This document shows positions 9,442 through 18,118 of a stretch of 64,000 nt of DNA, one piece after another. The notes below the pieces were generated by a model that was not told where the DNA came from, did no database searches, and worked only from the letters and a program-made list of their open reading frames with translations. The position numbers were made by a program, and so were the translations under genes. This DNA is from an uncultured Dokdonia sp. (lineage in GTDB: Bacteria; Bacteroidota; Bacteroidia; Flavobacteriales; Flavobacteriaceae): contig NZ_CALEMI010000052.1 of NCBI RefSeq assembly GCF_937910895.1, positions 1-64,000 on the forward strand, written 5' to 3'. Every line of letters starts with the position of its first letter. Within the stretch, counting starts at the first letter, position 1.

Positions 9442-10719
9442 ATGACCACATCCAAAACTACGTATCAAAATACACACGCTTTCGCGAAAGCGCAAGACAC
9501 CCAAGACCCACTTGCTCATTATAGAGATCGTTTTTATCTCCCTGTAGATACAGATGACAATCCGCTTATATATATGTGCGGAAACAGTCTCGGTTGTCAG
9601 CCTAAATCGGTAGCCACGTATATTGAGCAAGAACTCAATGATTGGGCAAACCTGGGCGTAGAAGGGCATTTTGAAGCTGAACATCCTTGGATGCCGTATC
9701 ACGAGTTTCTTGCTAATCAAATGGCAGACATCGTAGGTGCCTTACCCAGTGAGGTCGTTGTGATGAATACACTCACCACCAACCTACACCTTATGATGGT
9801 CTCTTTTTACAGACCCACTCCTACACGTCATAAAATTATTATAGAAAGTGACGCCTTTCCATCAGATCGATATGCGGTGGAGAGTCAGATCAAACATCAC
9901 GGACACGATCCTGCCAAAAGCCTGATTCTATGGAAACCAAGAGAAGGAGAAGATTTATGTCGTTATGAAGATTTAGAAGCATTGGTCAAAGAACACGGAG
10001 AAAGTATCGCGCTCTTTTTAATAGGAAATACTAATTATTATTCTGGACAATGCTACCCTATTGACAAAATCACACAATTAGGACATGCTAATGGTAGTAA
10101 AGTCGGTTTTGACCTCGCACACGGTGTGGGCAATATTATGCCAGATTTACATAAAAACGGACCTGATTTTGCCGTTTGGTGTTCGTACAAATACCTCAAC
10201 AGTGGACCAGGAAGTTTGGGTGGTTGTTTTGTACACGAGCGTCATCACCACGACAAAGAACTCAATCGTTTTGCAGGTTGGTGGGGACATAATAAAGATA
10301 CGCGTTTTAATATGCGACACGGCTTTGACCCCATCCCATCCGCCGAAGGATGGCAATTATCCAATCCTCCTATTTTATCAATGGCGGCGGTGAGAGCTTC
10401 TTTAGACATTTTCGCGGAAGCGGGCATGAAAAACATACGTGCAAAATCAATACAGCTTACAGGCTATTTGGAATACTTACTAGATGATTTAGACAACGAT
10501 CGCATTTCGGTCATTACACCTAGAGATCCTGAGCAACGGGGTTGCCAACTATCGATTCAAGTTCAACATGCCGATCGTAGTTTGCACGATCAATTAACAA
10601 AAGCTGGTGTGATTTCAGATTGGCGAGAACCCGATGTGATTCGTTTGGCGCCTGCGCCTTTGTACACAAGTTATGAAGATGTGTATGAACTTGTACTGCG
10701 ATTAAAACAAATTTTATAA
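9442..10719 (+). CDS. kynU: Kynureninase
   Basis: A 425-aa PLP enzyme that cleaves kynurenine or 3-hydroxykynurenine to (3-hydroxy)anthranilate and alanine. The PLP lysine is K250 in CSYKYLNSGPG, and GFDLAHGVGN carries the aspartate that pairs with the pyridine nitrogen. The length fits the family. An exact copy of the 16-bp palindrome lies at codons 12-17 and is read as AFAKA. It heads a run with a PaiB-like protein, kmo and a RidA-type deaminase, so it belongs to a tryptophan/kynurenine catabolic set. Confidence 0.93.
   Translation: MTTSKTTYQNTHAFAKAQDTQDPLAHYRDRFYLPVDTDDNPLIYMCGNSLGCQPKSVATYIEQELNDWANLGVEGHFEAEHPWMPYHEFLANQMADIVGALPSEVVVMNTLTTNLHLMMVSFYRPTPTRHKIIIESDAFPSDRYAVESQIKHHGHDPAKSLILWKPREGEDLCRYEDLEALVKEHGESIALFLIGNTNYYSGQCYPIDKITQLGHANGSKVGFDLAHGVGNIMPDLHKNGPDFAVWCSYKYLNSGPGSLGGCFVHERHHHDKELNRFAGWWGHNKDTRFNMRHGFDPIPSAEGWQLSNPPILSMAAVRASLDIFAEAGMKNIRAKSIQLTGYLEYLLDDLDNDRISVITPRDPEQRGCQLSIQVQHADRSLHDQLTKAGVISDWREPDVIRLAPAPLYTSYEDVYELVLRLKQIL
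9477..9492. repeat. Palindrome CGCTTTCGCGAAAGCG, exact copy inside kynU
   Basis: Exact copy, in frame as AFAKA near the N-terminus of kynureninase. Confidence 0.95.
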
Positions 10720-10733
10720 AGTAAGATAGTATT

Positions 10734-10750
10734 CTCTCCCTTTGGGAGAG
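10734..10750. repeat. Hairpin repeat CTCTCCC-TTT-GGGAGAG after kynU
   Basis: A perfect 7-bp stem with a 3-nt loop, 14 bp after the kynU stop. It is followed by GATGTCTGCAAGACAGAGAGGG, an imperfect second hairpin. It looks like a dispersed intergenic repeat rather than a U-tailed terminator, and it argues against a start codon for the next gene within it. Confidence 0.6.
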
Positions 10751-10771
10751 ATGTCTGCAAGACAGAGAGGG

Positions 10772-11395
10772 ATGTACATACCAGAAATCTATAAAAACGA
10801 AAACCCAGAACAAATCAGAGCGTTTATAAAAGCGAATAGTTTTGGCATCTTTATTACCAACAAAGATGGGGTTTCACTTGCTACACATATTCCTTTAGAA
10901 TATGCACAAAAAGAAAGTGGTACTGAGATTTTACACGCACACATTTCAAAAGCAAATGAGCAATGTGCACATATTATAGACGGCGGTGAAGTCTTATGTA
11001 TTTTTAATGGTCCACATAGTTATGTCTCTAGCAGTTGGTATGACTTTGAAGAAGTCCCCACCTGGAACTATATTGCCGTGCACGTTCGCGGAAAATTAAC
11101 GATATTAGATCAAGAAGGACTATGGAGTTCTGTAAAGACCTTAATGCAAACCTACGAGGATAAGCAAGAAAACCCTGTGCGTATGGAAAATCTTTCCGAA
11201 GAAACATTGCGGCAAATGAATGGCATCATTGGTTTTGAAGTCGCTATTTCTTCTATAGAAGCAGCGTATAAACTATCTCAAAACAGGGATGATAAAAACC
11301 ATACGGCAGTTGTACACCAATTAAAGAATACGGGATGTCCACAAGAAATTGCGATTGCAGAAGAGATGGAGAAATTGAGGGGAAATAAAAAATAA
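10772..11395 (+). CDS. PaiB-like FMN-binding protein
   Basis: About 207 aa, resembling the PaiB / FMN-binding negative regulator family with a split-barrel flavin fold. Landmarks are the start MYIPEIYK, ANSFGIFIT, THIPLEYA, NGPHSYVSSSWY and PTWNYIAVHVRG. I place the start at 10772, where GAGAGGG precedes the ATG, rather than at 10742, which lies within a hairpin repeat. Its position between kynU and kmo suggests a role linked to kynurenine degradation, but the family function (regulator or flavin enzyme) is not settled. Confidence 0.8.
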   Translation: MYIPEIYKNENPEQIRAFIKANSFGIFITNKDGVSLATHIPLEYAQKESGTEILHAHISKANEQCAHIIDGGEVLCIFNGPHSYVSSSWYDFEEVPTWNYIAVHVRGKLTILDQEGLWSSVKTLMQTYEDKQENPVRMENLSEETLRQMNGIIGFEVAISSIEAAYKLSQNRDDKNHTAVVHQLKNTGCPQEIAIAEEMEKLRGNKK

Positions 11396-11403
11396 TTTAT
11401 AAG

Positions 11404-11423
11404 ATTCCCGCTTTCGCGGGAAT
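11404..11423. repeat. Hairpin repeat ATTCCCG...CGGGAAT before kmo
   Basis: Inverted repeat with 7-bp arms around CTTTCG, lying in the 39-bp gap before kmo. A related, degenerate copy is at 22329-22346 (ATTCCGCTTTCGCCGGGAT). It is a dispersed intergenic hairpin. Confidence 0.55.
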
Positions 11424-11434
11424 GAAAAGAAAAG

Positions 11435-12832
11435 ATGAAAAAACAAGAACACATATTAATTATAGGCGCAGGACTTTGTGGTTCGCTATTAGCACTCCGC
11501 ATGGTACAAAGAGGCTATAAAGTGACGGTGGTAGAAAAACGTCCTGATCCTAGAAAGGTACATCAAGATGCTGGGCGGTCTATCAACCTTGCTTTTTCAG
11601 ATCGAGGAATGACCGGGATTAAACTGGTTGGGCTTGAAAAAGAAGTTCGTAAACTATGCATCCCGATGAATGGGCGTATGATCCACGATCCGAAAGGAAA
11701 TACATTTTTTAGTCCGTATAGTGGGCGTACTGATGAATATATCAATTCGATATCGCGTAGTGATTTGAATGAAATGTTGCTCAATGCCGCTGATCAATTT
11801 GATGATCTTACCATTCATTATAATCTAGCGTGTCAAGAAGTGGATTTAGAAAATGCGACGGCTACGTTTGAAGAATATACGACAAAAGAGATGCATACCT
11901 TTTCTGGAGATGTGATTCTGGGTGCCGATGGTGCTGGATCTTCCGTACGTAAGAGTATGTACTTAAGTAGGAAGTTTTTATTTAGTTTTTCTCAAGAATA
12001 CTTAGGACACGGATATAAAGAACTGTCAATTCCACCAGCAGAAGGTGGTGGCTATCGTACAGAGAAAAATGCCCTTCATATCTGGCCGCGAGGACGTGAT
12101 ATGATTATTGCATTACCAAACTTGGATGGGAGCTTTACCGTGACTTTATTTTTGGACTATGACGATGCGCCAGATAGCTTTGCATCGCTGAACTCCCCAA
12201 AAGCGATTGAAGAATATTTCACACGACAATTCCCCGATGCGGTGGCAATGATGCCAAATTTGATTCAAGAGTTTCAAGATAATCCAACAGGTCCGTTAGG
12301 AACGATTAAGTGTAGTCCGTGGCATTCTTTTGGAAAGACCTGTATTCTGGGCGATGCCGCGCATGCGATTGTTCCGTTTTATGGACAAGGGATGAATGCG
12401 AGTTTTGAAGATGTAGTCGTTTTTGATGCTGTTCTTGACAAATATCATGGCAACTGGGAAACCGTTTTTAAAGAATACGAAAAAGCCCGCAAAAAAGATA
12501 CCGATGCGATTGCTGATCTTGCCGTCGATAACTTCCATGAGATGAAAGAACATACGGCAAACCCAATATTTCAAGAGAAACGAAAATTAGAAACGGCTTT
12601 TGAAAAAGAGTTTCCTAACGACTATTATTCTAAGTATAGTTTGGTCACTTTCAACGAGGCGATAGGCTATAGAGAAGCGATGTTACGTGGGAGAGCACAA
12701 GACAAAGCCATCCTCAGCTTACTAGATGAAGGTGCGCTTCCTGAGGATTTTTCGCTTAAAGCGAAATTAGAAAAAGTAAAACAAGAAACGAATGACATTT
12801 TGCACGATGATGCAATTGTAGAAAATTTATAG
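11435..12832 (+). CDS. kmo: Kynurenine 3-monooxygenase
   Basis: A 465-aa flavoprotein hydroxylase that makes 3-hydroxykynurenine from kynurenine with NADPH and O2. The N-terminal FAD-binding motif is IIGAGLCGSLLA, followed by the acidic residue of VVEKR. The second flavin motif ILGDAAHAIVPFYGQGMNAS is near residues 305-325. The length matches bacterial KMO. It lies between the PaiB-like gene and the RidA-family deaminase gene. A TTTCGC/GCGAAA palindrome near 12750 lies in its 3' part. Confidence 0.92.
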   Translation: MKKQEHILIIGAGLCGSLLALRMVQRGYKVTVVEKRPDPRKVHQDAGRSINLAFSDRGMTGIKLVGLEKEVRKLCIPMNGRMIHDPKGNTFFSPYSGRTDEYINSISRSDLNEMLLNAADQFDDLTIHYNLACQEVDLENATATFEEYTTKEMHTFSGDVILGADGAGSSVRKSMYLSRKFLFSFSQEYLGHGYKELSIPPAEGGGYRTEKNALHIWPRGRDMIIALPNLDGSFTVTLFLDYDDAPDSFASLNSPKAIEEYFTRQFPDAVAMMPNLIQEFQDNPTGPLGTIKCSPWHSFGKTCILGDAAHAIVPFYGQGMNASFEDVVVFDAVLDKYHGNWETVFKEYEKARKKDTDAIADLAVDNFHEMKEHTANPIFQEKRKLETAFEKEFPNDYYSKYSLVTFNEAIGYREAMLRGRAQDKAILSLLDEGALPEDFSLKAKLEKVKQETNDILHDDAIVENL

Positions 12833-12844
12833 ATGGGGTATCGA

Positions 12845-12945
12845 CTAAAGCCTGTCTTGAGCGAAGTCGAAAGGCTCGAACTGACAACATCGATAAATCT
12901 AAATAAAATTCAAATGTCATCTCGAGCGCAGTCGAGAGCTAATTG
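12845..12945. repeat. Two REP-like hairpins between kmo and the RidA gene
   Basis: The first unit (about 12850-12885) reads CCTGTCTTGAGCGAAGTCG followed by AAAGGCTCGAACTGAC; the second (about 12914-12940) contains GTCATCTCGAGCGCAGTCGA. Both have CTCGA/TCGAG-type arms and resemble the dispersed intergenic repeats seen in many flavobacterial genomes. Confidence 0.6.
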
Positions 12946-12974
12946 AATAAAAAGTTGATTAAAATACAAAAACC

Positions 12975-13391
12975 ATGAGCAGTAATTTAGTAGAAGGAAA
13001 AGCGAGTCCGCGAGGAGCCTATCCGCACGTGAAACGTGCAGGCGATTTTTTATTTGTGTCTGGTACCAGCAGCCGACTTCCTGACAATACGTTTGCAGGT
13101 GTCAACAAAATAGATGAAATGGGTACCATGCATCTGGATATTAAAGAGCAAACCCGTGCCGTATTAGAAAACATCAAAGATTATCTCGCGACAGAAAACG
13201 CAACCATGGCAGATGTGGTAGATGTGACTTCGTTTTTGGTGAACATGAATGATTTTGCAGGCTACAATCAGGTGTATGGAGAATATTTCAAAAAGGAAAC
13301 AGGTCCTGCCCGTACAACGGTTGCCGTACATCAATTACCGCATCCGCATCTAGTGGTTGAAATTAAGGTGATGGCATATAAGCCTTTATAA
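12975..13391 (+). CDS. RidA-family protein, probable 2-aminomuconate deaminase
   Basis: A 138-aa YjgF/YER057c/UK114 (RidA) protein. The conserved Arg sits in [17 protein letters not shown], and the N-terminal [19 protein letters not shown] is the usual landmark. In kynurenine pathways a RidA-like enzyme converts 2-aminomuconate to 4-oxalocrotonate, and the N-terminal sequence is of that branch rather than of canonical RidA. The kynU and kmo neighbours support the assignment. Family very sure, exact substrate inferred. Confidence 0.8.
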   Translation: MSSNLVEGKASPRGAYPHVKRAGDFLFVSGTSSRLPDNTFAGVNKIDEMGTMHLDIKEQTRAVLENIKDYLATENATMADVVDVTSFLVNMNDFAGYNQVYGEYFKKETGPARTTVAVHQLPHPHLVVEIKVMAYKPL

Positions 13392-13413
13392 AAACTACTT
13401 AATTTAAAACATA

Positions 13414-13716
13414 ATGCAGATGGAAATTTTAGACTGGATACAGAATTGGTTTAAGGATAATTGTAACGGAGATTGGGAACATAATGGAGGTATCCAAATA
13501 ACCACTTTAGACAATCCAGGATGGGATGTTGAAATTGATATATCCAACACTTCAATAGCTAATATTAATGTAGAATGGATACTTAACGAAAATGGAGCAC
13601 AAGATTGGTATGGTGTAAAAATTGAGAATCAAAAATTTAACGCTGCAGGGGACTCTGGAAAACTAACATTTTTATTAGGCTTATTTAAAGAGATGATAGA
13701 GAAAATCGAAAATTAA
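13414..13716 (+). CDS. Immunity protein 53 (Imm53)-like protein
   Basis: A 100-aa acidic protein. The stretch NGDWEHNGGIQITTLDNPGW matches what I know of the Imm53 family of polymorphic-toxin immunity proteins, including the early Trp pair and the later DWYGVKI segment. No toxin gene lies next to it: the neighbours are a RidA protein and a Cof-type phosphatase. It is therefore an orphan immunity-like gene, perhaps protecting against toxins of neighbours. It may be co-transcribed with the upstream gene (22-bp gap). Confidence 0.65.
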   Translation: MQMEILDWIQNWFKDNCNGDWEHNGGIQITTLDNPGWDVEIDISNTSIANINVEWILNENGAQDWYGVKIENQKFNAAGDSGKLTFLLGLFKEMIEKIEN

Positions 13717-13771
13717 TATAATTTTCTGATTACTATCTTTTAAACGCGTGTTTTAAACTCCTAAACCAAAT

Positions 13772-14602
13772 ATGTACCACCTGATTTGCACAGATATAGA
13801 TGGCACCTTACTCAATACGGATCGGTATTTGAGTAATGCTACTTTAAACGCTTTTGCGAACCTGCCTACCGATAAGGTAGGAGCGAATTTTCCAATTATA
13901 CTCGCTTCATCTCGTATGCCTAGCGCCATGCATTATTTACAAGAAGGATTGGGGATTAAAAACGCATCACTTATTGCATATAATGGAGGGCTTATTTTAG
14001 GTAAAAATGGTGTCTGTATAGAAAGTAATACGATGCCTTTAGACCTTTTGGAAGCATTGCTACCGCATCATACCAAGCACTCCTACAACTTAAGCATTTA
14101 TGCAGATGATGATTGGTATACCGATCAAGAGGATTTTTGGAGCTTACGCGAAATAAATAACACAAGAGTCACCCCTACATATCAATCTGCGTTAAAGAGC
14201 CTAGAAACACTTAACACCACACAGAGAACTCCTCACAAGCTCATGTGTATGGGAGACGCTAAAGAAATAGATAGTATCGTAACACATCTTTCAGGTTTGT
14301 TTGCTGATGTTGTTCATTTATACAGATCTAAAGACACCTATTTGGAGATCACACCAAAACATATAGATAAGGCAAAAGCACTTCGTATTTTATTGAATCA
14401 GGAATTTCACTTTGGAATGGATCGTGTCATCGCTTTTGGAGATAATCATAATGACGAAGAGTTGATTAAACATGCTGGACTCGGCGTCGCGGTAGCCAAT
14501 GCCACCGATCAACTGAAAGCCTTGGCAAATTATGTGAGTCCGTTTACAAATAAAGAAGATGCGGTGGCGAAGGCGATTGAGAAATTTGTGATTGGTAAGT
14601 AA
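13772..14602 (+). CDS. Cof-type HAD phosphatase
   Basis: A 276-aa HAD-IIB (Cof subfamily) phosphatase. Motif I is DIDGTLLNTD near residues 8-17, motif II contains ILASSR, motif III Lys is in HIDKAKALR, and motif IV is AFGDNHNDEELI. Members usually dephosphorylate sugar phosphates or cofactors such as FMN and PLP. A partial repeat (CCTGCCTACC...GGTAGG, about 13860-13880) lies within the frame. Substrate unknown. Confidence 0.85.
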   Translation: MYHLICTDIDGTLLNTDRYLSNATLNAFANLPTDKVGANFPIILASSRMPSAMHYLQEGLGIKNASLIAYNGGLILGKNGVCIESNTMPLDLLEALLPHHTKHSYNLSIYADDDWYTDQEDFWSLREINNTRVTPTYQSALKSLETLNTTQRTPHKLMCMGDAKEIDSIVTHLSGLFADVVHLYRSKDTYLEITPKHIDKAKALRILLNQEFHFGMDRVIAFGDNHNDEELIKHAGLGVAVANATDQLKALANYVSPFTNKEDAVAKAIEKFVIGK

Positions 14603-14822
14603 TTTTTATTGTCTGATAAAAGAGTACAGATCGCTTGGCTTATAGAAAATAGACCATTTCTTATTACGATCTAAACAACTTGAAAAATCACACCTCCCTC
14701 ACCCTCCTTCTTAGAAGAGAAAACTCTTTTCTGAATGGATTTGTACTTAAAATATTATATAAATCTTTGACCAGTATCCAACTAATAATAGCTAATAGCT
14801 TTTGAAGTATCTCTCCTAAAGT

Positions 14823-14853
14823 TTATCTTGAGTTTGTCGAGGGATCAAGATAA
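14823..14853. terminator. Hairpin between convergent genes
   Basis: Arms TTATCTTGA (14823-14831) and TCAAGATAA (14845-14853) around a TTTGTCGAGGG loop. It lies immediately after the stop of the M23 gene. It may serve as a terminator; the CTTGAG/TCGAG core also resembles the REP-like hairpins near 12.85 kb. Confidence 0.45.
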
Positions 14854-15528
14854 TTAATAGATTTTCAACAACAGATTAGGGTCTGGGCAATTCTCTTTGT
14901 AAAAAGGCAACTTATTTTTAGAGCAAACACCTGGATAATCTCCTTTTTTACCTTGCATATCGATGATAATTTGAAAATGTAAATGGGGTGCATAATCGCC
15001 ATTTTCAAAAGGTGCTCCTAACGTTGCAATTTGTTCTCCTGCTTTTACTTTTTTTCCTACTTCTAATCCTTCCAAAGACGTTCTGCTTAAATGCCCATAC
15101 AGCGTATGAAATGTGTCATCTTCCATCTCATGCTTGAGAATAATGGTAGGACCATAATCTCCAAAATTAGTATTCTCTTGAAAGCTATGAATCGTTCCGT
15201 CCAATGGTGCTATAACAGAAGTACCCGCATCACACCATAAATCAATTCCTAAATGGATGTTTCTTTTGTCATCTGGAGTAGCTGCCTGAAAATAATCAGA
15301 ACGATCATATAACTTGCGTTGTTCTAGATAGCCTCCATAGGCTACTTTGGCTTGACGTTCTTTTAAAAAATTAAGCAATTGGGCATGATGCCTTTCAGGA
15401 TCTTTTAAAATCTCTACATTTAGTGTTTTGTTTGTACTTGATAAATCTAAAGGAGTATACGCTGATGAATTGAATTGAGATGAAACTACTGGTGTAAAAT
15501 CTGAAGTTAGGGTTGTTATTAAAACCAT
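14854..15528 (-). CDS. M23-family metallopeptidase (peptidoglycan DD-endopeptidase type)
   Basis: A 224-aa protein with the LytM/M23 fold. The zinc ligands are visible in HLGIDLW (H and D) and in HLHF. The family cleaves peptidoglycan cross-bridges. No signal peptide is apparent at the start MVLITTLTSDF, which is unusual for a wall enzyme. The gene starts one base after the stop of the upstream DUF3857 gene, so the two are translationally coupled. A longer upstream start is not available because the coding sequences abut. Confidence 0.8.
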   Translation of the reverse strand: MVLITTLTSDFTPVVSSQFNSSAYTPLDLSSTNKTLNVEILKDPERHHAQLLNFLKERQAKVAYGGYLEQRKLYDRSDYFQAATPDDKRNIHLGIDLWCDAGTSVIAPLDGTIHSFQENTNFGDYGPTIILKHEMEDDTFHTLYGHLSRTSLEGLEVGKKVKAGEQIATLGAPFENGDYAPHLHFQIIIDMQGKKGDYPGVCSKNKLPFYKENCPDPNLLLKIY

Positions 15529-15529
15529 A

Positions 15530-17482
15530 TTATATTTTTCCTATTTTAATAATGCTATTTTCTTGCAAGCTTACTATTTCAGTATAAAAATTCTTAAGAA
15601 TATCATATTCAGAGGCATAGAAAGAAGTCTTCTTAAGTTGATATCTAAATCTACACGAAATTTTATTACCACTAATATCAAAAAAGACTTTACATTCTCC
15701 TGCTCCATTAGGCAAGATATAATGTTTATTTTTAGGAACATCAAGTATTTGATATATGTCGCTTATCGTAAAATCTATAGCATAAGTGATATCTTTTGTA
15801 TATCCAAAATCAATAGGGTATAGTCTTTCCTCTGATTTAAAAATAGCTTCTTTGAAATTTGTATTCAGAAGAAAAGGATAAATATATAAAGCATTTCCAC
15901 GTACTTCTAGATCAGAAACAAAGGAGTGACTAATAATAAGTGGCTTTTTCACATCATCTAAATTTTCTATAACCTCATTATATAATTCAAAATCCACTGA
16001 TTCTTGCGAGATTGAATTAAGTCCTTCATCACGTATTAAATTTCTTTTAGCATACGCCAATTGTCCAGAGTACATATTCTTTACATCCCCTTCTATTTCT
16101 AAATCTTCATTAATAGATAATTTGACTTCAGTATAGTTGATATTACGTGTTTGAGAATTAATAGGGTACCAATAACTTCCATTTTCAAAATCCATGATCC
16201 TTGCTTTAGTATTAAAAACTTTAAAAGGAAGCACGCCAAAAGATAAGAGCTTATCTGTAGCATCTAGCAAATATGTTTTGTCATCTATTGTTAGATAGGC
16301 TAGCACATAGTTAAACTCTGTTAACACAGGAAATACTGATGAAGGGATTTTATAATCCCGTGTAGAGGATAGTGCTAACTGGGCTTCAATACCTGCGGCT
16401 TTGAGCGTATTGATAAGAGCTAAATTAATCTCTGCGATATTACCCTTACCCTTTTCATAGGCATCTTTCACTCGTATATCAGAAAAAATACGATAATTCT
16501 CATTCCATGTATAATGATCCCTTATAAATCTATATATAGCCGTTGCTTTTTCTTTTTCATTAGATATTTCAAAAATTTCTTGTGGTATTACTTTTTGAAA
16601 ATAGGAAGCATATTTTAATTGTCTCCCCATATCTTTTTCATTGCTAAATTCATTTTCTACATCTTCCCAAGACTTCGCATATTTTTTGATATCGCCATCA
16701 AAATTAATAGTCTGTGTCAGCTGATAAGATAATCTGGAAATATAGTTTTCTTTAGCAAGCATATAAGGTTCTTCTGAATATCTAGGCATATCATACATAG
16801 CATAAACAGAGCTATCACAATCTGCAGCTCCTTTACCTGAAATTTCAAAGCAATTTTTTTTTATTGCAGATTCTTCTATATCTAATTTTTTCAACCCTGT
16901 AATTGATCTGTTGTACATATAAATACCGGGAATATCTGCACTAAACTCACTATACATTTTAGGAATATCTCCTTGAAAATCCCAGTTTCCGAAATTAAAA
17001 ATAAAAGGAGATTCTATTCTATAAGTATATTCTATAATACTGCCGTCCTGAACATCTGGAAATGTAAATCTTTTTTCAGACCATTTTTCAGAAAGATCAA
17101 CATCAAAAATAATTTTTTCATCAATATATTTTTTTTCAGTACCGTTATGGGTAACCGCTTTTATATCAACAACTTTTTCTGATGTTTGTTTTGTGTGATA
17201 ATAGGGGATACTAACTTCTATTCCTTCATATCGGTTGACATCAAAAACTTTAATTTTTTTATAAACAACTTTAACAATTCTGATGTAATTTCCTATAATT
17301 TCGAATGTATTTCTGCCTTTTTCAAAGAGAACCACAGCTGCAGTCGTTGTATCCTTATCATATACCTTCAACGCATAATCTTCTTGCGTAATTTTACCAA
17401 AGCTAGCATCCTTTCGCTCTTTGTTTTGACCAGAAACAGAAAGACTAAAAAACGTAATCAATACTACTAAAAATGACTTCAT
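15530..17482 (-). CDS. Secreted DUF3857 / transglutaminase-like protein
   Basis: A 650-aa protein with a signal peptide (residues 1-18, ending VSGQ). A DUF3857 beta domain lies at roughly 55-220 and a transglutaminase-like domain at roughly 290-400. In the latter, the position normally holding the catalytic Cys reads GKGNIAEINLALI, so it is probably inactive, as in many members of this Bacteroidota family. A further beta-rich C-terminal region follows. The M23 peptidase gene is directly downstream. The role is unknown, probably periplasmic or outer surface. Confidence 0.75.
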   Translation of the reverse strand: MKSFLVVLITFFSLSVSGQNKERKDASFGKITQEDYALKVYDKDTTTAAVVLFEKGRNTFEIIGNYIRIVKVVYKKIKVFDVNRYEGIEVSIPYYHTKQTSEKVVDIKAVTHNGTEKKYIDEKIIFDVDLSEKWSEKRFTFPDVQDGSIIEYTYRIESPFIFNFGNWDFQGDIPKMYSEFSADIPGIYMYNRSITGLKKLDIEESAIKKNCFEISGKGAADCDSSVYAMYDMPRYSEEPYMLAKENYISRLSYQLTQTINFDGDIKKYAKSWEDVENEFSNEKDMGRQLKYASYFQKVIPQEIFEISNEKEKATAIYRFIRDHYTWNENYRIFSDIRVKDAYEKGKGNIAEINLALINTLKAAGIEAQLALSSTRDYKIPSSVFPVLTEFNYVLAYLTIDDKTYLLDATDKLLSFGVLPFKVFNTKARIMDFENGSYWYPINSQTRNINYTEVKLSINEDLEIEGDVKNMYSGQLAYAKRNLIRDEGLNSISQESVDFELYNEVIENLDDVKKPLIISHSFVSDLEVRGNALYIYPFLLNTNFKEAIFKSEERLYPIDFGYTKDITYAIDFTISDIYQILDVPKNKHYILPNGAGECKVFFDISGNKISCRFRYQLKKTSFYASEYDILKNFYTEIVSLQENSIIKIGKI

Positions 17483-17563
17483 ATACTAATTTATTACTTC
17501 AAAAATACTACTTCTTCTGTAACGAGACTCGTAAAAAGACAGTCCTATTACAAAACAACATTT

Positions 17564-18118
17564 ATGAAGCAGCATCTTTGGATTTTAGAACTAACGTGTA
17601 GACTCTATGTATGGTCAAAAATATGGGTGTATGGGATCGGGAAAATAATGGGAGGACAGTTTCACAGAGTAGGAAACCTTCCGGAAGAGATTGCTAAAAC
17701 TCCTATTGCAGATGTGGGAAGTTTTGATTTGGCTTGGACCTTTTTTGGGTTTTCTACAGGGTATATTTGGTTTATAGGAATCTCCCAAATACTAGGTGGC
17801 GGATTGTTACTTTTCAATAAAACAAAAATAATAGGCGTTACTATATTAATCCCAATATTACTCAACATCATTGTCGTTGACGCCTTTTTTGAGATTTCTG
17901 GAGGTGCTATGTTAAGCGCAATCTTGTATTTCCTGATGTGTTGTTATATTCTCTATTACAACAAAAAACAGCTTATAGAAGCTGTAAAAAAAATACTAGA
18001 AATCGCAACGATCTCCAGAACAAAAAAAGCAAGATGGATAGGATATGGGCTTTCTATACTAGCGGTGGGATTACTAACCGTTGTTGAGGTCTTTTTAATA
18101 AATTGGGTAGGTAGGTAA
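17564..18118 (+). CDS. Membrane protein of unknown function
   Basis: A 184-aa protein with four or five predicted membrane helices (about residues 55-85, 88-112, 113-133 and 157-180, plus an amphipathic N-terminus). The overall pattern is loosely like DoxX-type proteins, but I cannot place it in a family. Its stop codon directly abuts the stop of the convergent gene, with no spacer. Confidence 0.55.
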   Translation: MKQHLWILELTCRLYVWSKIWVYGIGKIMGGQFHRVGNLPEEIAKTPIADVGSFDLAWTFFGFSTGYIWFIGISQILGGGLLLFNKTKIIGVTILIPILLNIIVVDAFFEISGGAMLSAILYFLMCCYILYYNKKQLIEAVKKILEIATISRTKKARWIGYGLSILAVGLLTVVEVFLINWVGR

